A stretch of DNA of 64,000 nucleotides from Streptosporangiaceae bacterium. Its GTDB lineage: Bacteria > Actinomycetota > Actinomycetes > Streptosporangiales > Streptosporangiaceae. The stretch covers positions 1 through 64,000 of the forward strand of contig JAFAZE010000145.1 in NCBI GenBank assembly GCA_019239975.1. The letters run 5' to 3'. Both the position numbers and the translations under genes were made by a program. The notes under the pieces were generated by a model. The model was not told the DNA's origin, did not search any database, and saw only the letters and a program-made list of their open reading frames with translations. Below, one piece after another: positions 47,630 through 55,288 of this stretch. The first letter of the stretch is position 1. Each line of letters opens with the position of its first letter.

Positions 47630-50512
47630 ATGGTGATCGCGGTGATCAGGCGAATGCTGGCGCCAGCGGTGGCCGCCGCCGCCGCGGTGTCCTGGGTGGC
47701 CGGGGTGGCGGCCGGGCCGGCCTGGGCGGCGGCGGGCCAGCCGGGTGGACCCGGCCAGGCGGGTCAGGCGCGGCACGAGGGCCGCGCGGGCCTGAGGCCG
47801 CGCGCGGGCGAGTGGTGGTTCACCACGTGGAAGATCCTGCCGAGCGTGTGGCCGCTGACCCAGGGCGCCGGCGTCACGGTGGCGGTACTCGACAGCGGAG
47901 TGCAGGCCAGCGTGCCCGACCTGCGCGGCGCGGTCCTGCCCGGAGGCGATGTCACGGGCCGCCACAGCAACGGCAAGACGGACTTTGACACGGCGAACGA
48001 CGGCCACGGGACCATGATGTCGGTGCTCATCGCCGGGCAGGGGTTCGGCACCGGCATGGCCGGCATCGCCCCGAAGGCGAAAATCCTGCCGGTCGTTACC
48101 GACGCCAACGCGACCGCCTCGGGCGCCGAGCCCGCCGCGACGGCGGCGGGCATCATCTACGCGGCGAACCACGGGGCGCGGGTCATCGACATCCCCGAAG
48201 CACACCGGTCTGCTTCGGCGTCGGCCTGTGACGCGGCGGAGCAGGCGGCGGTGGCCTACGCGATAGCCCGCGACATCGTCGTCGTCGCGACCGCGGGAAG
48301 CACGAACCTCACCGGCACCGGGCCAACGGAGCCCGCCTCATGCGCGGGCGTGCTGGCCGTGGGGGCGGTGTCGCCGAAACGGGCCCTGTGGCCGCTCAGC
48401 ACGCGGCAGCCTTACGTCAGCATCGTGGATCCGGGCGCCGGCCTGATCACCTCCGGGCAAGACGGGCGGCTGCTGACCGGGGTGAGCGGCACGAGGGCCG
48501 CCAGCGCGCTGGCGGCCGGCGCGGTGGCTCTGATCAGGTCGCGCTACCCCGCCATGCTCTGGTACCAGGTGATCCAGCGGCTGACCGGCACGGCGCTACC
48601 GGAGGGCGGCCATGTGCCCAACAGCTCGTGGGGATCGGGAATCCTGCGGCTGAGTCACGTGGTGAACGCATCCGCCTTCCCCGTGCCGGCCAGCGCGCCG
48701 AACCCTGTCTACGCGAAATACCAGGCCTGGCTCGCCAGCCCGCAGGGCAGGGCGGTCTCCCGGCAGCTCGGCAGGTCCCCCGCGCCCGCGGCGGGCTCCC
48801 CCGAGGGCAAGGCCGCGGGCTCCCCCCAGGGCAAGAAAGCCTCCCGGGCGGGTAAGGGGAGCTCCCCGGCAGGCCGGGGCGGCTTCCCCGCTGCGGCGCT
48901 CATCGCGGTCACGGCGCTGCTGGCTGTCGCGGTCGCGGTGGCGTTTGTCACGCCGGCCATCCGCCGCCCCGCATCGGCGGTGCGGCGCCCCGCGCTGACA
49001 TTGCGCCGCCCCGGGCCCCGGAAGCGGCGCCCCGTATCGGCAAAGCGCCGCCCCGCATTCGGGAATCGCCGCCCGGCGTCCCGGCGGCCAGCCCGCAGGG
49101 GCCTCGGGAACGAGCCGTCCGGGATGGCGTTCGCTGACCTCCCTTACGAGCCGGAGGGGTACCTTCTCGACCCGGAACCCGCATCCGGCCTCTTCCCGGA
49201 TGCCCCGCCGGACCTCTACCCGGATCCGCCACCGGACGATCAGGTGGACGGGTACCTGCTATTTGGCGAGCGAAGGCCTTACAGAGTCCCGCCGTACAGC
49301 CCTGCTCCCGGCCGCTATCCCCCCGGCGGGGACGGCTTACTCGTCTCCGAGAATGACGACCGGCTGGCGCGCCCAGGACGTGTCCGGCGACAGGCCCTAG
49401 CGGGCGGCGTACGCGGTGATGAGGCCGGCCGCGACGACAAGCAGCAGCATCACCGCGGCGAGCGCCGCGGCGTAGCCGGTGAGGCGGCCGCGGTGCGGCG
49501 GTTCGAGCAGCCGCTGCACGCGCGCGGTGACGGCGCCCCCTGTGGCGGCGAGCGCGGTGGCCGGAAGGGAAACGGCAGGGACGGCCGTTCCCGTGCCGAT
49601 CGCGAGCAGCGCCGCGACGAGCGTGCGCCGGCCGCTGCGGCGTGCCGCGGCGTCATCGGCGCGCATCTCGGCCAGGCGTGCCACCTGGGCCGGTCCCCTG
49701 GTGAACAGCGGCACGGAGGGGAAGGCGGCGGCGAACCCTCTGGTGAGCGTGATCAGTGCGTGATGACGGCCGGCCAGGTGGGCACGCTCGTGGGCGAGCA
49801 CGGCGCCGAGCTGCGCGGCATCGAGCACGGCGAGGGCCGCGCTGGTGACCACGATGGCGGCGGGACGGCCCGGTACGCAGTACGCCGCGGGCCGCGGGGC
49901 GTCGAGCACCACGGCGCCGGTGCCGGGCAGCTGGCGGCCCGTTATCCGCGCAGCCGCGGCGTGCGCCCGGGTGCGCCTCCTGGCGCGCTGGGTCCGGCGG
50001 CCATAGCTCCAGGCCAGCGCGGCAGCCGTCAGCGCGGCGGTGACCGCGGCCGCGCCCAGGGCCGCCTCGAAGAGCGCGCTGCGGTAGACGACCGGCGTGC
50101 ACGCTCCCCCGGCGACCGAGCGGCAGACGACCTCGCTCAGCCGGGGCCAGCCGGCGACGGCCGCCCGGATCAGGAACTGCAGCGCGAGCGCGGCCGACGC
50201 GAGCACGCTGCCCATCGCCGTCACCCAGGCCGTCAGCCCGAGCCGCGGACCGATGCCGTACCTGGTCAGCCGCGTGAGCAGCGGCGGCAGGAACCACGCC
50301 ACGGCGAGCGCATAGCAGAACACCAGCAGCGCGGGTGTCATTCGGGCCGCCGGCCGGACAGCCGCTGCAGCACGGAGCGCAGCACCTTGGACTCCTCGCC
50401 GTCCATCTGTGCGACGAAGTGGCTGAGCACCGCCTCGGTGTCGCCGCCGTCGGCCAGCGCCTCCCGCATCAGGCGCGCGCTGTACTCGCCGCGGCTGGCG
50501 GTCGCCTCGTAG
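47630..50512 (+). CDS. Mycosin-like subtilisin (S8) with membrane anchor; 3' end doubtful
   Basis: The first 590 codons read as an exported S8 protease like the mycosins of type VII secretion. There is a signal peptide (about 1-35), Asp in VAVLDSGV, His in NDGHGTMMSVLIAG and Ser in GVSGTRAASALAAG. The oxyanion Asn, normally in AAGN, is doubtful (ATAGSTN). A C-terminal span (AALIAVTALLAVAVAVAFV) is followed by Arg/Pro repeats and an Asp/Pro/Tyr tail (PDAPPDLYPDPPPDD). From about 49390 to 50512 the frame is antisense to the M56 gene and is probably not coding, so the true end is likely near 49.4 kb with the stop lost or shifted. No ESX genes are adjacent. Confidence 0.6.
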   Translation: MVIAVIRRMLAPAVAAAAAVSWVAGVAAGPAWAAAGQPGGPGQAGQARHEGRAGLRPRAGEWWFTTWKILPSVWPLTQGAGVTVAVLDSGVQASVPDLRGAVLPGGDVTGRHSNGKTDFDTANDGHGTMMSVLIAGQGFGTGMAGIAPKAKILPVVTDANATASGAEPAATAAGIIYAANHGARVIDIPEAHRSASASACDAAEQAAVAYAIARDIVVVATAGSTNLTGTGPTEPASCAGVLAVGAVSPKRALWPLSTRQPYVSIVDPGAGLITSGQDGRLLTGVSGTRAASALAAGAVALIRSRYPAMLWYQVIQRLTGTALPEGGHVPNSSWGSGILRLSHVVNASAFPVPASAPNPVYAKYQAWLASPQGRAVSRQLGRSPAPAAGSPEGKAAGSPQGKKASRAGKGSSPAGRGGFPAAALIAVTALLAVAVAVAFVTPAIRRPASAVRRPALTLRRPGPRKRRPVSAKRRPAFGNRRPASRRPARRGLGNEPSGMAFADLPYEPEGYLLDPEPASGLFPDAPPDLYPDPPPDDQVDGYLLFGERRPYRVPPYSPAPGRYPPGGDGLLVSENDDRLARPGRVRRQALAGGVRGDEAGRDDKQQHHRGERRGVAGEAAAVRRFEQPLHARGDGAPCGGERGGRKGNGRDGRSRADREQRRDERAPAAAACRGVIGAHLGQACHLGRSPGEQRHGGEGGGEPSGERDQCVMTAGQVGTLVGEHGAELRGIEHGEGRAGDHDGGGTARYAVRRGPRGVEHHGAGAGQLAARYPRSRGVRPGAPPGALGPAAIAPGQRGSRQRGGDRGRAQGRLEERAAVDDRRARSPGDRAADDLAQPGPAGDGRPDQELQRERGRREHAAHRRHPGRQPEPRTDAVPGQPREQRRQEPRHGERIAEHQQRGCHSGRRPDSRCSTERSTLDSSPSICATKWLSTASVSPPSASASRIRRALYSPRLAVAS
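49397..50341 (-). CDS. M56-family (BlaR1/MecR1-type) membrane metallopeptidase
   Basis: 314 residues. Membrane spans near residues 3-22, 36-62 and 88-112 and one at the C-terminus surround a cytoplasmic zinc-protease segment with H184-E-R-A-H188 (VLAHERAHLAGRHH) and the downstream RLAEMRADDAAAR glutamate/aspartate region. M56 peptidases of this type cleave a partner BlaI-family repressor. The extracellular penicillin-sensor domain of BlaR1 is absent, as in most actinobacterial relatives. ATG 50341 overlaps the BlaI stop by four bases. The 3' end meets the antisense mycosin-like frame. Confidence 0.88.
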   Translation of the reverse strand: MTPALLVFCYALAVAWFLPPLLTRLTRYGIGPRLGLTAWVTAMGSVLASAALALQFLIRAAVAGWPRLSEVVCRSVAGGACTPVVYRSALFEAALGAAAVTAALTAAALAWSYGRRTQRARRRTRAHAAAARITGRQLPGTGAVVLDAPRPAAYCVPGRPAAIVVTSAALAVLDAAQLGAVLAHERAHLAGRHHALITLTRGFAAAFPSVPLFTRGPAQVARLAEMRADDAAARRSGRRTLVAALLAIGTGTAVPAVSLPATALAATGGAVTARVQRLLEPPHRGRLTGYAAALAAVMLLLVVAAGLITAYAAR

Positions 50513-50706
50513 CGGTACGCCTTGCCCTCCTTTTCCCGCGCGAGCCAGCCCTTCTTGTGCAGGTTGTCCATCGTGGTCATCACCGTCGTGTAGGCGATGG
50601 GCCGCTCCTGGCGCAGCTCGTCGAAAAGCTCGCGGACGGTCACCGGGCCGGCGTGATCCCACACCCGGTGCATCACCACCGTTTCCAGATCACCGAACCC
50701 GCGCAC
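50338..50706 (-). CDS. BlaI/MecI-family repressor
   Basis: About 122 residues: VRGFGDLETVVMHRVWDHAGPVTVRELFDELRQERPIAYTTVMTTMDNLHKKGWLAREKEGKAYRYEATASRGEYSARLM. This is the winged-helix BlaI/CopY fold, a dimeric repressor released by proteolysis. GGAGG four bases upstream decides GTG 50706; the open frame extends to 50808 but would start inside the operator. It is coupled by ATGA overlap to the M56 protease, completing the sensor pair. A 26-base palindrome lies about 85 bases upstream. Confidence 0.92.
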   Translation of the reverse strand: MRGFGDLETVVMHRVWDHAGPVTVRELFDELRQERPIAYTTVMTTMDNLHKKGWLAREKEGKAYRYEATASRGEYSARLMREALADGGDTEAVLSHFVAQMDGEESKVLRSVLQRLSGRRPE

Positions 50707-50791
50707 GCCGCCTCCGCTTATGGTCTCCGCTCCGTCCTCGCGGCCAGCATACGGCGCTACGGTCGCCCGGCGTTCCCGCACGCTGGCCGCG

Positions 50792-50817
50792 CTACTATCT
50801 ACGTACATAGACAGTAG
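50792..50817. promoter_or_regulatory. 26-bp palindrome, probable BlaI operator
   Basis: The segment 50792-50817 (CTACTATCTACG...AGTAG) matches its own reverse complement at all but two symmetric pairs of positions. It contains the TACTNTCTA-type words of BlaI/CopY operators. It overlaps the probable promoter of the BlaI/M56 pair, so autoregulation is likely. Confidence 0.7.
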
Positions 50818-50960
50818 ATGGTCGGGAGTGTCTTGTCGAGCGGGGCAAGGGATTCCCGTTTGTCCCCAGCGGGAACTGCTTCTACCGGCTGCACACCCAC
50901 GCCGCCTCTCCCGCCTCGGGTCGGAAGTTCACCCGCAGTTACATGATCACCCGCCATTGA

Positions 50961-50996
50961 GTGCGATTTGGGTCGGAAATCCGACCCAAATCGCAC
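50961..50996. repeat. 36-bp near-perfect palindrome
   Basis: GTGCGATTTGGGTCGGA (50961-50977) and its exact complement (50980-50996) are separated by two bases. It is 60 bases beyond the 3' end of the glycosyltransferase operon and upstream of the BlaI operator, so it may terminate the former. It shares words with the hairpin at 6842-6891. Confidence 0.85.
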
Positions 50997-51056
50997 ACGA
51001 TCAAGAGGATTAGCCGGGCCCTTAGGGGGCCGGTGGGTTCGGGGTGCCGGTGGGGC

Positions 51057-52898
51057 TCAGCGGATGGATCCGGGCACGTGGGTGTCTTCTCGGTCGGAGT
51101 CGGCGGCACCGTCGACGGCCTGAGCAGCGGCGGCAGGCTCCGCGGCGGGTGGGGCGGCGGACTCAGCGTCGGCACGCTGCAGGGCGGCGGGCTGGGAGCC
51201 GACGGGCTTCGCGGCGGCTGCTGGGGCGGCGGGCTCGGCGGCGGTCTCCCGCGAAGGCTCTGGGGCAGCGGGCTGGGAGCCGGCGGTCTCCCGCGAAGGC
51301 TCTGGGGCAGCGGGCTCGGAGGCGGTCTCCCGCGAAGGCTCGGAGGCGGCGGGCTCTGGGGCAGCGGGCTCTGTGGCGCTGCCCGGTTCGGCGGATTCGG
51401 GGGCCGGGGGCTTGCCGGCCGGGACGCGGGCGGGGGCGAAGGCCAGGCCCGCGGCGAGACAGGCGAAGGGGAGGACCGGGAGCAGGTAGCGGTAGTCGAA
51501 GTCGGCGGTCGCGATCGGGAAGACGAGCAGGACGACGGCGGTCACCCAGGGCAGCATGCTGCCGGTGCGGGGGGACCAGCGCAGCCGGAGCGGGCGGCGC
51601 TGCACGCGGAGCACGCCGCCCAGGCCCATCACCATGATCACGCCGAACAGCGGGCCCCAGGTGTAGAAGAGCCGCTCGTAGCCGAGGATTCCGATGGCGA
51701 ACGGCTCGACGACCACGCCCGGCGTGGCATGCCCGTAGGACACCCAGTCCTGGTAGGCAGTGCCGCCGGGGATCCACGAGTGGTGCTTGGGGATGGACAG
51801 CAACTTGGTGTGGAAGTTGTAGTAGTACACGGTGCCGGAGCCCGGGTACGCCTTTCTCGGCCACTCCACGGACAGCAGCAGGCCGTCGAACACCGCGTGC
51901 AGGTAGCCGAGGGGCTGCGCCTCGACCGCGTGGATCGCGAAGCTGGTCAGCAGCTTGTTGTTGGCGGGGCTCACCGGGCCGCCGGCGATGTCGTGCACCA
52001 TCGGCGCGTGCCAGATGTAGTTGCCGGGCGGCGTGCGGCTGGAGGGCGCCCCGGACGGGCACACCTTCAGCTCGTCCGCCGGCGGCTTGATCACCGAGCA
52101 GTCGGCGAACGACGACACCCGCCCCCACAGGTAGAACCCGTCGGAGAGGGTCACGTTGTACTGGCCGGTCCTGGAGTGGAACCACGCCACGTAGGAGGCG
52201 ACGGGCACCAGGCAGCCGATCGCCATCAGCGCCGCGGCCAGCCAGCCGCGCCACGTGCGCCAGCCGCGCACCAGCAGGTAGAGCGGGAACAGGACCAGCA
52301 CCGGCGCACCCTGGGTGCGCACGTCGAAGGCGTACCCGGCCAGCAGGCCCGCGATCAGCGCGCCCCACCACGGCACCTGACCGCGCCAGAGCAGCAGCGC
52401 CAGGGCGGCCACGATGAGGAACGTGGTCAGCGCCTCGGCCATGATCATGTGCTCGTCTTCGATCATGAAGCCGTCGAGCAGCACGGGCAGGGTCGCGATC
52501 GTCGACCACTTCTTTGGCACGCCGCCCCGGCGCAGCAGGGCGTAGACCATGACCGCGACGGCGAGCCCCATCAGGTGCTGCAAAAAGACGACCAGCGTCA
52601 GGCTGTGGAACGGCAGGAGCGCGCGGAGGAAGAACGCGTAGCCGGTCGACTTGGACAGGTCCGGCCGCGGCCGCAGCGCCGCTCCCAGGTACACGTAGGA
52701 GTCGCCGGCGAACCACAGCGCGCCGGGATAGCCGAGAATCGCGAGCAGCCGGAGCCCGGCGCCGCAGACCAGCGCGAGCGAGAACATCTGGTTACGCTCG
52801 ACGAGCAGGCCGAGCCGCCGCAGTCCCGGCACCGACTGCGTCGCGCGCAGCGCGCGCCGCGCTCGCTCGGCCACGATCTCCTTCGCTGACACGGCCAC
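51057..52898 (-). CDS. GT-C type membrane glycosyltransferase
   Basis: 613 residues. About ten membrane spans fill residues 38-500. The first extracytoplasmic loop has the acidic GT-C signature (LWFAGDSYVYLGAAL), and a central large loop (about 245-370) follows a span ending WFHSRTGQYNVTLSDGFYLWG. Such enzymes transfer sugars from polyprenyl-phosphate carriers to glycans or proteins outside the membrane. The C-terminal 110 residues are a disordered Ala/Pro/Glu tail with repeats of PEPSRETA-type units, encoded by tandem DNA repeats near 51232-51355. It is the last gene of a minus-strand operon, five bases after the glycosyltransferase gene at 52903. Confidence 0.8.
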   Translation of the reverse strand: MAVSAKEIVAERARRALRATQSVPGLRRLGLLVERNQMFSLALVCGAGLRLLAILGYPGALWFAGDSYVYLGAALRPRPDLSKSTGYAFFLRALLPFHSLTLVVFLQHLMGLAVAVMVYALLRRGGVPKKWSTIATLPVLLDGFMIEDEHMIMAEALTTFLIVAALALLLWRGQVPWWGALIAGLLAGYAFDVRTQGAPVLVLFPLYLLVRGWRTWRGWLAAALMAIGCLVPVASYVAWFHSRTGQYNVTLSDGFYLWGRVSSFADCSVIKPPADELKVCPSGAPSSRTPPGNYIWHAPMVHDIAGGPVSPANNKLLTSFAIHAVEAQPLGYLHAVFDGLLLSVEWPRKAYPGSGTVYYYNFHTKLLSIPKHHSWIPGGTAYQDWVSYGHATPGVVVEPFAIGILGYERLFYTWGPLFGVIMVMGLGGVLRVQRRPLRLRWSPRTGSMLPWVTAVVLLVFPIATADFDYRYLLPVLPFACLAAGLAFAPARVPAGKPPAPESAEPGSATEPAAPEPAASEPSRETASEPAAPEPSRETAGSQPAAPEPSRETAAEPAAPAAAAKPVGSQPAALQRADAESAAPPAAEPAAAAQAVDGAADSDREDTHVPGSIR

Positions 52899-52902
52899 GA
52901 TC

Positions 52903-53982
52903 TTAGTGCGCCCATTCCTCGAGCTGGGCCACGAACGCCCGGGCGTCCGCCGGCCAGCCGAGGGACCGCAGCGCGCCGTCGTGCCCGCGCAGGCCCATCT
53001 TCACCCGCAGGTCGCGGTCGGCGTCCAGAGCGCCCGCCGCGTCCGCCGCGGCCCGGGCGTCCCCGAACGGGACCACGAAGCCGCACTCGTAGCGCTCCAC
53101 CAGCTCAGCCGCCAGCGGCAGCGGCGTGGAGATCACCGGGACTCCCCTGGCCATGTACTCCACGACCTTGGTCGGCATCGAGGACCGGAAGTTCGGCTCG
53201 TCCCGCAGCAGCGACAGCCCGGCGAGCGCCCCGTCCACCAGGCGCATGGCCTCGTCGTTCGGCACGAAACCGTGCCAGCGCACCGCCTCACCGGCGGCCT
53301 CGATGTGCGCCCGCGCCTGCGCGTCGGCGGGGCCGACCAGGTGCACGGTGATGCCATGCGGCGCGAGCAGGCGGCCCAGCTCGCACATGTCGCCGCTGCC
53401 CCGGTCGGGCGACAGGTGACCGACGTACACCACCCTCCGCTCATCGTCGGGCGGCGCCGGATGATGCGGAACGTAGGTGGTGTTGCGCACCACCGGATGC
53501 GGCCGGCGGAACCGGGCGGCGTAGCCCTGCTCGGCGAGGATCAGGTGCAGCCGGCGCTCCGCCAGGCGCTCCGCGGCGATCACCCCGGCGGCGGCGAGCG
53601 GGCGCAGCGGGCGGGGCAGCCACGCCTTGGTGCTCAGCGCCGCGGCCGTGTCCTCGTGCACGTCCCAGACCGTGGGCGGCCTGCGGCGCGGCAGCACGAG
53701 CAGCAGCTCGGGATCGTGCACGAGCAGCAGGTTCGCGCCCGCCACGTTCCTGGCCAGGGCCCTGCGCGCGGCGCGGAGCGCGGCCAGCCGGCGCCTGCCC
53801 GCGGCCCGCGGGATAGCGACCGTGTGAAGAGATGCCACCGTCCGTTCAGAAGAAAAATTCGGCTCCCCCACCGGTGCTATGTAGGTGACCTCATGCCCGG
53901 CATCCAGCAGCGCGCGGATCTGCCGGTAGTAGATCCGGGCGTCCGCGGGGTGGTGCACTACCGTGCAGACGACGACGTGCAT
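52903..53982 (-). CDS. GT4-type glycosyltransferase
   Basis: About 359 residues with a GT-B fold. The N-terminal domain is MHVVVCTVVHHPADARIYYRQIRALLDAGHEVTYIAP. The C-terminal nucleotide-sugar domain shows VVYVGHLSPDRGSGDMCELGRLL, VRWHGFVPNDEAMRLVDGALAGLSLL and the donor-binding SMPTKVVEYMARGVPVISTPLPLAAELV (the E-x7-E-like site). ATG 53982 starts the first strand and lies eight bases after the dehydrogenase stop; the open frame upstream overlaps that gene and is not used. It should add a sugar, perhaps ManNAcA or its precursor, to the growing glycan in the cytoplasm. Confidence 0.9.
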   Translation of the reverse strand: MHVVVCTVVHHPADARIYYRQIRALLDAGHEVTYIAPVGEPNFSSERTVASLHTVAIPRAAGRRRLAALRAARRALARNVAGANLLLVHDPELLLVLPRRRPPTVWDVHEDTAAALSTKAWLPRPLRPLAAAGVIAAERLAERRLHLILAEQGYAARFRRPHPVVRNTTYVPHHPAPPDDERRVVYVGHLSPDRGSGDMCELGRLLAPHGITVHLVGPADAQARAHIEAAGEAVRWHGFVPNDEAMRLVDGALAGLSLLRDEPNFRSSMPTKVVEYMARGVPVISTPLPLAAELVERYECGFVVPFGDARAAADAAGALDADRDLRVKMGLRGHDGALRSLGWPADARAFVAQLEEWAH

Positions 53983-53989
53983 CGCTGGC

Positions 53990-55243
53990 TCACAGGACGT
54001 CGACGGTGCCGCCGTCGCCGGCGGCGGCCTGCCCCCGGGTGTCGAGCAGCAGGCGGGCGCGGCGGGCGATGTCATCGAGGTCGTAGGCGCTGTGCGCCTG
54101 CAGCAGGATCGTCAGGTCGGCGTCGGCGGTGGCCTCCGCGGCGCGCGGCACGCCCCGCCCGTCGACCTGCCAGCTATCGACGAACGGATCGTGGTAGCTG
54201 AGCACCGCGCCGCGGGACAGCAGCTTGCGCGCGATCGGCCGGGCCGGGGACTCCCGCTGGTCGGCGATGTCCCGCTTGTAGGTCACGCCGAGCAGCAGCA
54301 CCCGCGCGCCGTTGAGCGGCTTGGCGTCGCGGTTGAGCAGCTCGGCGGCGCGGTCCACGATGTAGCCGGGCATCCGGCTGTTGATCTCCTGCGCCAGCTC
54401 GACGAAACGGAACGGATAGCCGAGCGTGCGGACCTTGTAGGACAGGTAGTTCGGGTCGATCGGGATGCAGTGGCCGCCGACGCCGGGGCCCGGGTAGAAC
54501 GGCTGGAAGCCGAACGGCTTGGTGGCGGCGCACCGAATCGCGTCCCAGAGGTCGACGCCGAGTTCGTGGCAGAAGATCGCCATCTCGTTGACCAGCGCGA
54601 TGTTCACGTGCCTGTAGGTGTTCTCCAGCAGCTTGGCCATCTCCGCCTCGCGCGCCGACTTCGCCGGCACCACCCGGTCGCAGACCTGGCCGTAGAACCG
54701 CGTCGCCGCCTCGGTGCAGGCTGGGGTCACCCCGCCGACAACCTTGGGCGTGTTGCGGATGCCGTACACCTCGTTGCCCGGGTCGATCCGCTCCGGCGAG
54801 AAGGCCAGCGAGAAGCCGATCCCCGCGGTCAGGCCGGAGGCCTTCTCCAGCACCGGCCTGACCACCTCGTCGGTGGTGCCCGGGTACGTCGTGGACTCCA
54901 GGACCACGAGCGTGCCCTGCCGCAGCAGGCGCCCCGCCGTCTGCGTCGCCGCGCGGACGGCGGTCAGGTCGGGCCCGTCGGATTCGGAGAGCGGGGTCGG
55001 CACGCAGATGACGATCACGTCCGGGTCCCCCGCCGCGGCCTCGTCATCGGTGGCGCGGAAACCCCGCGCCAGCATCGCCGCCACGTCGTCGTCGCCGATG
55101 TCGTCGACGTGGGACCGGCCGCCGTTCAGCCCGTCGACGGTCGAACGCCGGGTGTCGAAGCCGGTCACGTTCAGCCCGGCCTTCGCAGCCTCCTGGGCCA
55201 GCGGCAGCCCCACGTAGCCAAGCCCGATCACCAGGACGTTCAC
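53990..55243 (-). CDS. UDP-sugar dehydrogenase (WecC/UDP-ManNAc type)
   Basis: About 417 residues; a four-electron NAD-dependent oxidation of a UDP-sugar to its uronic acid. The NAD fold starts VNVLVIGLGYVGLPLAQEAAKAG. VICVPTPLSESDGPDL, STTYPGTT, FSPERIDPGN and KLLENTYRHVNIALVNEM follow. The catalytic cysteine is in PGPGVGGHCIPIDPNYL and the C-terminal domain has LGVTYKRDIADQRESPA. The SPERIDPG and GGHCIPIDP forms favour the UDP-ManNAc/GlcNAc branch over UDP-glucose. GTG 55243 is nine bases after GGAGG. With the epimerase at 57086 it would make UDP-ManNAcA. Confidence 0.88.
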   Translation of the reverse strand: MNVLVIGLGYVGLPLAQEAAKAGLNVTGFDTRRSTVDGLNGGRSHVDDIGDDDVAAMLARGFRATDDEAAAGDPDVIVICVPTPLSESDGPDLTAVRAATQTAGRLLRQGTLVVLESTTYPGTTDEVVRPVLEKASGLTAGIGFSLAFSPERIDPGNEVYGIRNTPKVVGGVTPACTEAATRFYGQVCDRVVPAKSAREAEMAKLLENTYRHVNIALVNEMAIFCHELGVDLWDAIRCAATKPFGFQPFYPGPGVGGHCIPIDPNYLSYKVRTLGYPFRFVELAQEINSRMPGYIVDRAAELLNRDAKPLNGARVLLLGVTYKRDIADQRESPARPIARKLLSRGAVLSYHDPFVDSWQVDGRGVPRAAEATADADLTILLQAHSAYDLDDIARRARLLLDTRGQAAAGDGGTVDVL

Positions 55244-55288
55244 AAACGCCGACCTCCTCCACTCGGGGTGACCCTCCATGGTAGAGGG

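Noticed and set aside
47630-49400. Type VII (ESX) secretion locus around the mycosin-like gene
   Set aside because: No EccB/C/D/E, EsxA/B, PE or PPE genes in the window; neighbours are rnpB and BlaI/M56.
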